Assembly: GCF_016124105.1 (NCBI RefSeq) | Contig: NZ_JADGMQ010000021.1 | Coordinates: 1 to 54,719 of the forward strand | Origin: Aquamicrobium zhengzhouense | Lineage (GTDB): Bacteria; Pseudomonadota; Alphaproteobacteria; Rhizobiales; Rhizobiaceae | Direction of reading: 5' to 3' | Length of the DNA stretch: 54,719 nucleotides | In this document: piece by piece, positions 8,685-17,085 of the stretch | Layout: each line of letters opens with the position of its first letter | Position numbering within the stretch: the stretch's first letter is position 1 | The notes under the pieces: model-generated | What the model was told of the DNA's origin: nothing | Database searches by the model: none | The model's input: the letters and a program-made list of their open reading frames with translations, nothing else | Made by a program: the position numbers and the translations under genes

Positions 8685-9149
8685 ATGATCTTCTCGATGA
8701 ATTGGACACCAAGGACTGGCAGAGAAGGTTTTGCGGTAACGCTATCTCTTTTGGCTGTCTTCGGCTGCTCACAGCCTGCATCTGCCGGCACTGGCACCGG
8801 GGTATTGGAGACATCGGCGGGCCCCTATGCCTTCACGCCGGTGATGTGCGCAATTTACAGGGAAGACGGCGTTGACGATATTGAGGTCGGCGGCCCAGGT
8901 ACGGCACCGGATGGGGAGGAGTTCTACTTCCAACTGTCATCGACGGGGAACGAACTGACCGTCGACCTTGGCGTCAGTGGGCCTTTCGCTAGCGCTGACC
9001 GCAATCTCAGAGCCGGAAGATACGTGTCGCAGGAATTTGTCCTGGAGGTCATGGGCAGAACTATGATCGCCCCGTCTCTCGTCCTCGTTGATCAAAGTGG
9101 CAACACGGTCGATGACGACGCAATCCTCACACTCGATTGCGGCGGTTGA
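8685..9149 (+). CDS. Small exported protein of unknown function
   Basis: 154 residues starting MIFSMNWTPRTGREG, followed by a hydrophobic stretch (FAVTLSLLAVFGC) and a likely cleavage site near SASA-GT or ASA-GT; VFGC is only a poor lipobox, so a lipoprotein is less likely. The mature part is acidic, with predicted beta-strands and two cysteines (VMCAIYRED and LDCGG) that could pair. No family recognised. GAGG lies about 7 nt before ATG. It sits 9 bp after the SH3-like gene and 24 bp before the next secreted protein, so it belongs to the envelope cluster. Confidence 0.8.
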   Translation: MIFSMNWTPRTGREGFAVTLSLLAVFGCSQPASAGTGTGVLETSAGPYAFTPVMCAIYREDGVDDIEVGGPGTAPDGEEFYFQLSSTGNELTVDLGVSGPFASADRNLRAGRYVSQEFVLEVMGRTMIAPSLVLVDQSGNTVDDDAILTLDCGG

Positions 9150-9173
9150 TCACAAATCTGAAAGGCCAGCCAG

Positions 9174-9773
9174 ATGCAAAGTGGTTTTTTCTCATATTTT
9201 TCATTGGCGATCCTGCTCGCTATGCCAGCGCTGGCGCAAGAAATGCCTGTTTACGAGGAGACTGGGACTATCGAAATCTCGTTTGGCAACGAGGGAATGA
9301 CGTACTACACCACTTCGAATACTGTTTCGGCCGATCCTGGCCGCCAGGTGCACACCGCAAGCTGGCTGATTCTGGAGCCGCGTTTAATGGGCGGAGTGAA
9401 CATCTCTCCCGACGACGTGTTCGTCGTAATTCAAGCGCGTGACAGCATCGAGCCGAGGGCCGGGCAGGCGACGATCCGGGTGGAAGTTTCGCTTGATCCG
9501 GACACGCTTCAGCTCAAGAAAAAGCCCGCGCCATCAATCCGCTTCTTCCCCAAAGGTGAGGATGACTTCTACGCCATGACCGATGGCACATTTGAAATCG
9601 ACAGTGTCACCAGGATTGATGCCAACAATTTCTCTATCGTCGCCAGCGCACGCGGCGTGATGACTGGCCAGACTGGCGAGCCGGTCGTGCACAATCCTGA
9701 TGACCCTGTAGATTTCAGCGCTCGCTTCGAGTTGCAGAGAGTGAGCAACCGAGGTGACGTGTCACTGCCTTGA
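9174..9773 (+). CDS. Exported protein of unknown function, last gene of the VWA cluster
   Basis: 199 residues with a clear signal peptide (SYFSLAILLAMPALAQ). The mature protein is beta-rich; features are TIEISFGNEGMTYYTTSNTV, DDVFVVIQARD and a closing FSARFELQRVS. No cysteines are seen in the mature part. No known family was recognised. AAAGG lies about 8 nt before ATG. The position directly after three other exported proteins on the same strand suggests a common job at the cell surface or in the periplasm. Confidence 0.8.
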   Translation: MQSGFFSYFSLAILLAMPALAQEMPVYEETGTIEISFGNEGMTYYTTSNTVSADPGRQVHTASWLILEPRLMGGVNISPDDVFVVIQARDSIEPRAGQATIRVEVSLDPDTLQLKKKPAPSIRFFPKGEDDFYAMTDGTFEIDSVTRIDANNFSIVASARGVMTGQTGEPVVHNPDDPVDFSARFELQRVSNRGDVSLP

Positions 9774-9777
9774 TCCG

Positions 9778-9924
9778 GTGACGAAAGGAGCGCCTACCGG
9801 GCAGTCCGAAAACGCGGAAATCGATCGAGAGGCTGTGTCCGCCGGTGACAAAATAGGTGAGGCAGAGCGCACCGCCTTTGTGGAAGACGAATACGAGCGG
9901 ATCTTTCCAGGCTTTGGGGCGTGA
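9778..9924 (+). CDS. Possible 48-residue protein or gene remnant
   Basis: GTG at 9778, four bases after the preceding stop, opens a frame for an acidic peptide (for example AERTAFVEDEYERIFPGFGA at its end). Codon composition resembles that of neighbours, but no family or good ribosome-binding site was found. It may be the end of a deleted gene, since a universal-stress remnant follows about 110 bp later. Confidence 0.25.
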   Translation: MTKGAPTGQSENAEIDREAVSAGDKIGEAERTAFVEDEYERIFPGFGA

Positions 9925-10036
9925 CGATCCAAACCTGGAGAACGTCCCTGACGCCGAGTTTCTAGGGTAGGGGCGGTTTTGCCATCACCAGGGCGACGTC
10001 TGGACGATGGACCAGTTCGTGACGACAGGCGTAGAG

Positions 10037-10111
10037 GCCGGGCCAGAGTTCATCGGCACCAGCGCCGCCCGGGTCACGCGCCGTGCCAACGTGTCTGCGC
10101 ATGTTGCGAGA
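10037..10111 (+). pseudogene. Universal stress protein, C-terminal remnant
   Basis: The frame reads AGPEFIGTSAARVTRRANVS then AHVARS. It lines up with the C-terminus of the intact UspA gene at 25700-26125 (PEDYLLGPNAARVARHANVS, then VHVVR), including at the DNA level around GCCAACGTGTC. Only about 25 codons remain and the stop is lost, so this is a decayed copy left beside the dehydrogenase gene. Confidence 0.7.
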
Positions 10112-10123
10112 TCGCCCGAGGTT

Positions 10124-12997
10124 CTAAAAGCCGTCGCCATAGATCATACGTCTCACCTCTTGCAGGGGATGAGCTATGTCTCGGCCTGCTTGGATCTTTG
10201 TTTGACATCGGCAGGAGAAACCCGTCGCTAGTATTTGTCGACCCTGCCGTTCTACATGCTGTCGCCAAGACATTTCGAAAATGCGCGCAGAAGTTTTCAC
10301 GTTTCTCGTCTCGTGCCCCCACGTGCCTGCCATGCCGCAACACCCGGCATTGGGGACAGAGATCTCGGTTCCAAGAGCGTTGAATATCGCTGACCACTCG
10401 CCCTTGCTTTCGGGGCGCATAGTGCGCTCCGTGCAGTGCAACATAAGCGTCAGCGGGTTTGCTGTATGTTTTCTTTCTAGCGTGGATAGCTCAGATGTCC
10501 TCGCCGCCAGCCACTGTTGCGGAAGTTGCACGGGCACACCGCCGGGAGCGAGGTCGCGATACTCATCCTGATAGGTGAGGGTGGTCGCAGGCTCTATGCC
10601 AACGAGAGCAAACCCCTTCCTCTCGATCGCGTTCAAGGCATCCGCGTTGCGCCGAGCCTGGCGCTCGAACGCCTCGAGTTTGCCCAACACATGCAAGGGC
10701 TTGCCGCTGGGCCGGAATGGCATCAGGTAAGGGCTGTAGCCTAGCGTCTTCATGATGCGCGCAAGATCCAACACCAGCGCGGGCTCAAAGTAGCGGGTGA
10801 ATGCATCGGGGACGATGATGACCGAGGTTTCCGGATCCGGAAGTGCCCCTACGCGTAATTGCTGCAAGCCCGCCCCCTGCATATCGTCGTGACGCAGTGG
10901 TTTTGGTAGTCGAGGCAGGTGGGTCAGCCCGAGCCCCTTAAGCAGCGGGGTGAAGGGGCCGTCCAGTCCCAAATTAGACAAGCTAGGAAAGCGTGACGCG
11001 ATCGGCACGATCACCTCGAGGCCAGCCAGCAAAACGTCTCGCAACGGCCGCTTATGGCGGCTGTACCAGCTCTCCATGAACCTGGCACGGAAGCTGGGCA
11101 CATCCACCTGCACCGGGCAGGCTCGGGCGCACGCCTTGCACGAAAGACATTCGTCCAGAGCGTGCTTCACGTCCCTCTCAAATTTGGGGTCAGCTTTTCC
11201 GTCTGGTCCCCCTTGTCGTAACCACTCGCGTACGAGAGCAGAACGTCCTTTCGGCGAGTTGCGACGGTCATTCGTGGCCTTGTAAGAAGGACACATGACG
11301 TCATTTTGCATCTGGTTAAAGCACGCGCCATTGCCGTTGCAGGAAACTGCGCCTTCAAACTCCTGACGCCGATGCTTGGGGATCTGGCGATCGGATGCTC
11401 CTCGGAGCGGAACCTCATCGATCTTGTGCAGCGGTGCGCCCCTCGATGAGGCGATCTTGCCAGGGTTAAGTTGATCGTTTGGATCGAACGCTCGCTTGAT
11501 CTCTTCAAGCGCGGGGTAGAGCGATCCGAAGACCTGCGGCACGAACTCCGACCGGAAGCCCTTGCCGTGCTCCCCCCACAGAAGTCCGCCATATTTGCGC
11601 GCCAAGGCCTCAACCTGTTCGGTCACCCGCCGTACGAGAGGCTCATCCTCAGGATTTGTAAGGTCCAGAGCGGGGCGAACGTGGAGGACGCCGGCATCAA
11701 CGTGGCCAAACATTCCATACTGAAGTTTCTCGCGGTCCAGAATGGCGCGGAATTCGCGGATGAAGGGCTCAAGGTTTTCAGGTGGAACAGCGCAGTCTTC
11801 GACAAACGGGACAGGCCGGCGGGCACCAGCAGTGCGGCCGAGCAGGCCGACAGCCTTCTTGCGCATTTCCGTAATCCGCGCGACGTCCGTACCGCGGGCC
11901 AGAGTGTAGCCGCGGCGCATCGACGGCGACTCCCTAAGCCGGGAGAGGGCAGCGTCTACGTGAGCTGCAATTTGTGCCTCATCGTCGCCGGCAAATTCGA
12001 CAAGGTTTACGCCCTTCGCTCCGTGGTCGGGGAAGAACTGAGCCACTTGTTCCCAGATCGGATCCGCTTGGGCGAGGGAGAGGACGCGACTGTCGATGGT
12101 TTCCACGGCGGCCGCGCCGAGGCCGGCAAGCAACCGCGCCTCCGTTAAACCAGCCTGAAAATCGTCGTAGAAAATGTTGATCTGCTGCGAGACCTTCGGA
12201 ATTGGAACGAGGTTGACTTTCGCCTCTGTGAGAAGCGCCAGGGTGCCTTCCGATCCACAAAGGACAGCTCTGGGGTCAATCTCCCCTTTTTCGTTAAGCA
12301 GATGGGCAAGGTCGTAGCCCGTGAGGAAGCGGTTCATCTTCGGGAACCGGTCTTCGATCAAGTCGGCATATTCGTGTGCGACGCGGCTAAGTGCATGAAG
12401 GATGTCACCCTCACGACCAGTGCCGTTGTCGATCTCGTTCAGCGAGCGCGGATGTGCATTGAAGGTCTCGCCACCGACCAGCACCGATTGTAACTCAAGA
12501 ATGTGGTTGGACGTTTTCCCATAGAGGCACGATCCTTGGCCACAGGCGTCGGTTGAGATCATACCTCCGATCGTGGCGCGATTAGAGGTGGAAAGTTCTG
12601 GAGCGAAAAACAGGCCGAACGGCAGCAGAGCCTCGTTGAGCTTGTCCTTGATGACACCTGGCTGGACCCGCGCCCAACGTTCTTCCACGTTGATCTCAAG
12701 GATGGCGGTTAGATAGCGGGAGAATTCAATAACCAGTCCTCCGCCAAGCGACTGGCCATTCGTGCCGGTGCCTCCGCCGCGCGGGCGCACGACGATTCTG
12801 TCAAATTGGGGAAGGGCGAGAAGCTTTCCGATCAGCTGCAAGTCTTCCGTCGATTTCGGAAATGCGACGGCATCAGGAACAACCTGATAGATCGAGTTGT
12901 CGGTCGCCAGCACCTGACGCACGGAAGGCTCTTGGCTGAGGTCTCCGGCAAAGCCGTCCGCGCGTAACGCCGACAAAAAGGACGCGTAAAGATCCAT
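10124..12997 (-). CDS. FAD/4Fe-4S dehydrogenase of the YdiJ type (probable D-2-hydroxyacid dehydrogenase)
   Basis: About 957 residues. Domains in order are an FAD-binding PCMH domain (VVRPRGGGTGTNGQSLGGGL, about 70-260), an FAD-oxidase C-terminal domain (to about 530, with the FGHVDAGVLHVRP and GEHGKG motifs), a dicluster Fe-S region (CNGNGACFNQMQNDVMCPS and CLSCKACARACP), and a cysteine-rich CCG-type tail (PNAGCCGMAG). E. coli YdiJ of this architecture oxidises D-2-hydroxyglutarate; related proteins oxidise D-lactate, so the substrate remains open. The reaction passes electrons from FAD through Fe-S clusters, probably to the respiratory chain. ATG at 12997 is used; TTG at 13003 has better spacing to a GGAA. 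A DUF1932 dehydrogenase gene lies 50 bp upstream on the same strand. Confidence 0.93.
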   Translation of the reverse strand: MDLYASFLSALRADGFAGDLSQEPSVRQVLATDNSIYQVVPDAVAFPKSTEDLQLIGKLLALPQFDRIVVRPRGGGTGTNGQSLGGGLVIEFSRYLTAILEINVEERWARVQPGVIKDKLNEALLPFGLFFAPELSTSNRATIGGMISTDACGQGSCLYGKTSNHILELQSVLVGGETFNAHPRSLNEIDNGTGREGDILHALSRVAHEYADLIEDRFPKMNRFLTGYDLAHLLNEKGEIDPRAVLCGSEGTLALLTEAKVNLVPIPKVSQQINIFYDDFQAGLTEARLLAGLGAAAVETIDSRVLSLAQADPIWEQVAQFFPDHGAKGVNLVEFAGDDEAQIAAHVDAALSRLRESPSMRRGYTLARGTDVARITEMRKKAVGLLGRTAGARRPVPFVEDCAVPPENLEPFIREFRAILDREKLQYGMFGHVDAGVLHVRPALDLTNPEDEPLVRRVTEQVEALARKYGGLLWGEHGKGFRSEFVPQVFGSLYPALEEIKRAFDPNDQLNPGKIASSRGAPLHKIDEVPLRGASDRQIPKHRRQEFEGAVSCNGNGACFNQMQNDVMCPSYKATNDRRNSPKGRSALVREWLRQGGPDGKADPKFERDVKHALDECLSCKACARACPVQVDVPSFRARFMESWYSRHKRPLRDVLLAGLEVIVPIASRFPSLSNLGLDGPFTPLLKGLGLTHLPRLPKPLRHDDMQGAGLQQLRVGALPDPETSVIIVPDAFTRYFEPALVLDLARIMKTLGYSPYLMPFRPSGKPLHVLGKLEAFERQARRNADALNAIERKGFALVGIEPATTLTYQDEYRDLAPGGVPVQLPQQWLAARTSELSTLERKHTANPLTLMLHCTERTMRPESKGEWSAIFNALGTEISVPNAGCCGMAGTWGHETRNVKTSARIFEMSWRQHVERQGRQILATGFSCRCQTKIQAGRDIAHPLQEVRRMIYGDGF

Positions 12998-13047
12998 CGC
13001 CAACTGATTCCAAGTTGGGCGGCAGTGTGCCGCCCGGCCTCGTTGTA

Positions 13048-13917
13048 TTATTTGTTGAGCGAAAAACGCTGCTCCACGATCTCCGAGATCGCGTCTGGGA
13101 GATCCGTCTTGCTCAGGTCATGGGCTGGCGCTTTGCCTTGCTGCTCCTGAACGTCGGCAACCGCGTCAGCAAGCCGGCCAACGAAGCCCAGTTCATCATA
13201 CGTCTTCGCGACCTCTCGCATTTCGGCTGCACGCCGGATGCCGTGACGCAACGTGCGCTCAAACATGTATTCGACGTTGTTTGGCCATCCGAGACCGGGG
13301 AAGGTGTCAGCTAGAGACCCCATGACACGATCGAGGCAGCCGGTCGCACGCGCGGCGAGCATGGTTTCGACGGTGATAGCCTCAAGCCCTTTGACGAATA
13401 GCGAGCGTACCATCTTGATAGCGGTGGCGGAGCCAACATCTTCGCTGACAGTCTCGAAGGCAAAACCGTGCGCCGCAAATATGGGCTCTAGCGACCTTGC
13501 GGTTTTTCCGGCCAAAAGTACCGGAGTTGCGTGGCCGCGCGGGTGGACGGGAGCCATCACCGCCATGTCGAGATATATCGCGCCGGTGGCTTCGACGAGG
13601 GACGCTGTTTCCTTTTTCCGACCGGGAGAAACGGAATTAATGTCGATGTAGAGTTGTCCCGGCTTCAGCGACGTGAGGGCCGATTTTGCTGCCTCAAGAG
13701 ATTGATCGGCTGTCACAGCGGCGAAGATCCAGTCTGCTCCTTCGATCGCGGCTGCAGCTGACGCCTCGAATCGTAGGCCGCGGCTGCGCGCCTCGGACGA
13801 GACCGCCTCACTTTGCAGGATGTCATAAGCTGCGATAAAATCTGCCTCACCCGTCCCCTTCAGGGTGTCGGTGAAGGCGCGAGCAGCTTCTCCAAAGCCG
13901 ATGAACGCGATTTTCAT
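13048..13917 (-). CDS. NAD(P)-dependent dehydrogenase, 6-phosphogluconate-like with DUF1932 C-terminus
   Basis: 289 residues. An N-terminal Rossmann fold starts at the first residue (MKIAFIGFGEAARAF), with the NAD(P)-binding glycine pattern and a beta-hydroxyacid dehydrogenase core (YIDINSVSPGRKKETA, then DMAVMAPVHP). The catalytic-lysine region TAIKMVRSLFVKGLEAI is present, and the C-terminal helical part (about 195-265) matches DUF1932. ATG at 13917 is preceded by AGGGA; the open frame continues upstream, but that extension lies outside the fold. It precedes the YdiJ-type gene on the same strand, so the two oxidoreductases probably act on related hydroxyacids imported by the TctACB system nearby. 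Confidence 0.92.
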   Translation of the reverse strand: MKIAFIGFGEAARAFTDTLKGTGEADFIAAYDILQSEAVSSEARSRGLRFEASAAAAIEGADWIFAAVTADQSLEAAKSALTSLKPGQLYIDINSVSPGRKKETASLVEATGAIYLDMAVMAPVHPRGHATPVLLAGKTARSLEPIFAAHGFAFETVSEDVGSATAIKMVRSLFVKGLEAITVETMLAARATGCLDRVMGSLADTFPGLGWPNNVEYMFERTLRHGIRRAAEMREVAKTYDELGFVGRLADAVADVQEQQGKAPAHDLSKTDLPDAISEIVEQRFSLNK

Positions 13918-14072
13918 GAGAGTCCCTTGTCGTGAGTGCTGTGGAATGCCGGCGCGAGGGCCGCTTCTGGCATTACTGGCAAAAGCGATCCTGTTGGCGG
14001 AGTTGTGCACCCAAGACGCGGTCGAGACTTAATCGAAACTTGTCGAAGCGTTATAAGAAAAGCGAAATCGTC

Positions 14073-15311
14073 CTATTTTGGCGGCTGGAACCCTTCGATT
14101 TCCTCCATGAGCACTTCATAGAAATTCTTTAGAAAAAACAATTGTGTACTGCTCGGTAGCCAATCGTTTCGCATTGTTATGCCTATAGCGCGCCCTCCAA
14201 TAGGAGCCTGAAAGCGCAAAGGGGTCAGCAGGCCCACACGCACTTCCAAGGCAACCTGCCTGACGGACAGGATAGCGACGGCGTCGCTTTCCAGGAGTAC
14301 CGAACGCGTCAGCAGTGTTGACGGAGCTTCGATGCGAACTCGAGGACCTTTCGCGCGGCCTGCGAACAGAGAGTTCAGGGCGTTGCGGATCGGTGTGCCT
14401 TCTTGTTGCGCAACCCACTCGCACGCGGCCAAGTCGTCAATGGTGACATCTTTGCCGTCGAGTGGATGTCCCTTTCGGGCGATGATCGAGTATGGATCGG
14501 TGAATAGAAATGTCTCGACCACATCGCTGGTAGGTGCAGGATTTCTGATCGCTCCGATAAGCATGTCAGCTTCGCCTGATCGCAGGGCCTTGAGCATCGT
14601 GTCGTAAATGCCTTCGAGAACGACGAAGTCGAGTTCAGGCGCTTGTTTCTGAGTGCGGGCGATGGCCTTTCCCAGGATTGTTGAACGGACCATGGGCAGT
14701 GCTGCTATAAGGGTGCGGCCTTTCAATGAGCCGTCAGAGGCTTTGAGTTCCTCTTCTGCAGTTACAAGTTCGCGCAAGGCGAGCCTGAATTGCCTAGCCA
14801 GTTCTGTGCCTGTGCGATTTACAGCTAACCCTTGCGGGGTCTTGCTGTAGAGCTCATAGCCCAAATTACCCTCGATATCCCGGATCGCTCGGTGGAGAGC
14901 TGACACTGAAATGTTGTCCGCTTTCGCCGCCAGAAGCAGAGAGCCGTAGTGGCTCACGGAGATATGAGCAAAGATCTGAGCGGCGGTGAGCCGAGCGAGT
15001 ATGGTGTTGGACTGCGTCAGGTTTGGCGCAACACTGCGCTCCGAGGCCCGGACTATCCCCCGCTGAAGCAGGCGGAAAAAGCGTGTGCATCTACGCCATA
15101 GAATCTTTCCTTCTTCGGTTGGCTGGCTGCCGCCAGTTCTCCGCAACAGAAGGGAAGCCTGGTAATGTTCCTCGAGCCGCATCAAGGCCTGTGAGATGGC
15201 CGGTTGCGCAACGTTGAGCTCTTTTGATGCAGCGTTCAGCGAGCCGAGCTCGCAGGCCGCGACGAACATTCTCAGGTGGCGTAGGTTGGGGAAGCTCGCA
15301 GGCCGTTTCAT
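14073..15311 (-). CDS. LysR-family regulator with two N-terminal HTH domains
   Basis: 412 residues, about 100 more than an ordinary LysR protein. The first winged HTH (about 8-67) contains VAACELGSLNAASKELNVAQ and PAISQALMRLEE. A second HTH-like segment (about 105-170) contains HYGSLLLAAKADNISVSALH and RAIRDIEGNLGYELY. The substrate-binding domain follows (about 190-400: GEADMLIGAIRN, then LLTRSVLLESDAVAILS). ATG at 15311 is chosen; the only further in-frame start is TTG three bases upstream, and no good Shine-Dalgarno is visible. The gene is divergent from tctACB and followed by the two dehydrogenase genes on its own strand, making it the likely local regulator. Confidence 0.92.
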   Translation of the reverse strand: MKRPASFPNLRHLRMFVAACELGSLNAASKELNVAQPAISQALMRLEEHYQASLLLRRTGGSQPTEEGKILWRRCTRFFRLLQRGIVRASERSVAPNLTQSNTILARLTAAQIFAHISVSHYGSLLLAAKADNISVSALHRAIRDIEGNLGYELYSKTPQGLAVNRTGTELARQFRLALRELVTAEEELKASDGSLKGRTLIAALPMVRSTILGKAIARTQKQAPELDFVVLEGIYDTMLKALRSGEADMLIGAIRNPAPTSDVVETFLFTDPYSIIARKGHPLDGKDVTIDDLAACEWVAQQEGTPIRNALNSLFAGRAKGPRVRIEAPSTLLTRSVLLESDAVAILSVRQVALEVRVGLLTPLRFQAPIGGRAIGITMRNDWLPSSTQLFFLKNFYEVLMEEIEGFQPPK

Positions 15312-15537
15312 CAAAAGTTATATCGCATTTCGTGGCTTATATTATCGAGCCGCGCGGAACTCGGATCAATATGGTGCCGCTTTTTCTATATTCCGCCCCT
15401 TTATAAATACCCCCCGGAAATCGGCCGGTACGCGAAGGAGTGAAATATGATTGAGCGCGGAGGTGATAGGTCAAATATTTCCCGTTGCCGGTCAATATGA
15501 GCAGCCAGCTTCGTCTGGAAGGGCTTTAGGTCGAGTG

Positions 15538-15556
15538 TTGTTAGAATTCTAGACAA
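15538..15556. promoter_or_regulatory. Palindromic operator candidate before tctA
   Basis: TTGT-TAGAATTCTA-g-ACAA: a perfect 10-bp palindrome (15542-15551) flanked by inverted TTGT/ACAA arms, 15 bp before the tctA ATG at 15572. The 260-bp divergent region between the LysR gene and tctA also has an AT-rich stretch with ATAT repeats near 15320-15345. Binding here would block or activate tctA (inference). Confidence 0.5.
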
Positions 15557-15571
15557 CGATAAGGCATACCT

Positions 15572-17062
15572 ATGCAAATATTATTAGACACTCTTTCTGT
15601 CCTGTTTTCCTTTTCGGGTATGCTTTCTATCGTCGCTGGTGTGGCGATCGGTATTGTCGTTGGTGCGCTGCCCGGTTTGGGTCCGTCGATTGGCATCAGT
15701 CTTCTGATCCCTTTCACCTATGCTATGACGCCCGAAAATTCTATGCTCCTCCTGATCTCGCTTTATATGGCGGCGGAGTATGGCGGTTCGGTATCGGCGA
15801 TCCTGCTTTCAACCCCCGGTACAGCGGCTGCGGCTGCCACCACGATTGATGGTTTTGCTCTGACACAGCAGGGCAAGGCGAACAAAGCCTTGGCGGTGTC
15901 GCTTTCCGCTTCGACTGTAGGCGGGATTGTTGGTGGTATCGCGCTCTTGTTTTTGGCAATGCCACTATCCCAACTTGCATTGCAGTTCGGTCCTGCGAGC
16001 TACTTCGCCGTTGGTCTTTTCGGGTTGACCTCCGTGGCGGCGCTATCTGGAGGCTCTATTGTCAAAGGCCTCATCGGTGCCGCGTTTGGTCTGCTTCTAG
16101 CCTTCGTAGGCATCGATCCGATCAGTGGGATGCCAAGGTTCACCTTCGGTCAGATCGCGCTTTTTGAGGGCGTGCCGATGCTGACTGTTCTGATTGGCTT
16201 GTTCGCTGTTTCCGAAGGGTTTTTGCTTGCCGAGTCAGCGGGTAAGAAGTCTCGGCAGAGTGTCGCCAAGGGCGCGGTTCGCGCTGTTTACCTGACATTC
16301 AAAGAGTGGAAAGAATTGATCGGGACGATGGTGTCTGGCTCGATAATCGGCACCTTCCTTGGTATTTTGCCGGGTATTGGCGGCAATATCGCGTGCTGGG
16401 TGGCACGTGACTTCACCGTCCGCCGCAATCCAGGTCTGGAGTTTGGCAAGGGCGAGCCTCGCGGTATCGCTGCGCCTGAAGCGTCGAATAACGCTACAGT
16501 TGGTGGTGCGATGGTGCCGCTGCTCTCCCTTGGTGTACCGGGATCTCCGACTACCGCGGTGATCGTCGGCGCGCTCGTCCTGCACGGTCTGCGTCCGGGT
16601 CCTCAACTTTTCACCGAACAGCCCGTTCTCGTCTACACGATCTTGCTCGGGCTTCTGCTCGCGTGCCTCGTGATGTTTGTGATCGCGTCGCTGTCGCTTC
16701 CCTGGATGGCGCGCGTCGTGAACCTTCCGGACTCCGTGCTCGCAGCGGGTATCTTGGTGTTCGCGATCTTGGGCGCTTATTCCCTGCGCAATCTCGCATT
16801 CGACGTATGGCTGACCATTGGCTTTGGCGCGCTGGGCTATCTGATGAAGAAGCTCTCGTTCCCGGTGCCGCCTGTCGTGCTGGCTCTCGTCCTTGGCTAC
16901 CTTGTCGAGACGAATTTTCGGACCGCGCTCGTAACCTCGCGCGGCTCTTACAGCATCTTCTTCACCGATCCCGTCTCGGTGATCTTCCTCGCCCTTAGCG
17001 TGGCAAGCATTGTCTATCCAATCTGGCGGGCCTGGCGTTCCAAGAACGCTAGTGCCGCCTAG
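15572..17062 (+). CDS. tctA: Tripartite tricarboxylate transporter large permease TctA
   Basis: 496-residue membrane protein with about 12 helices. TctA signature stretches are the N-terminal GALPGLGPSIGISLLIPFTY, the SAILLSTPGTAAAAATTIDG loop, the central GSIIGTFLGILPGIGGNIAC, and PEASNNATVGGAMVPLLSLG followed by PGSPTTAVI. It is the secondary-transport channel of a TTT system driven by ion gradients, working with the TctB small subunit and TctC binding protein. AAGG lies about 10 nt before ATG. It is the first gene of a tctA-tctC-tctB operon, an order different from the usual C-B-A, and is divergent from the double-HTH LysR gene. The substrate is likely a di- or tricarboxylate (family knowledge). 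Confidence 0.96.
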   Translation: MQILLDTLSVLFSFSGMLSIVAGVAIGIVVGALPGLGPSIGISLLIPFTYAMTPENSMLLLISLYMAAEYGGSVSAILLSTPGTAAAAATTIDGFALTQQGKANKALAVSLSASTVGGIVGGIALLFLAMPLSQLALQFGPASYFAVGLFGLTSVAALSGGSIVKGLIGAAFGLLLAFVGIDPISGMPRFTFGQIALFEGVPMLTVLIGLFAVSEGFLLAESAGKKSRQSVAKGAVRAVYLTFKEWKELIGTMVSGSIIGTFLGILPGIGGNIACWVARDFTVRRNPGLEFGKGEPRGIAAPEASNNATVGGAMVPLLSLGVPGSPTTAVIVGALVLHGLRPGPQLFTEQPVLVYTILLGLLLACLVMFVIASLSLPWMARVVNLPDSVLAAGILVFAILGAYSLRNLAFDVWLTIGFGALGYLMKKLSFPVPPVVLALVLGYLVETNFRTALVTSRGSYSIFFTDPVSVIFLALSVASIVYPIWRAWRSKNASAA

Positions 17063-17085
17063 CAAATTCACACGGAGGAAATATA

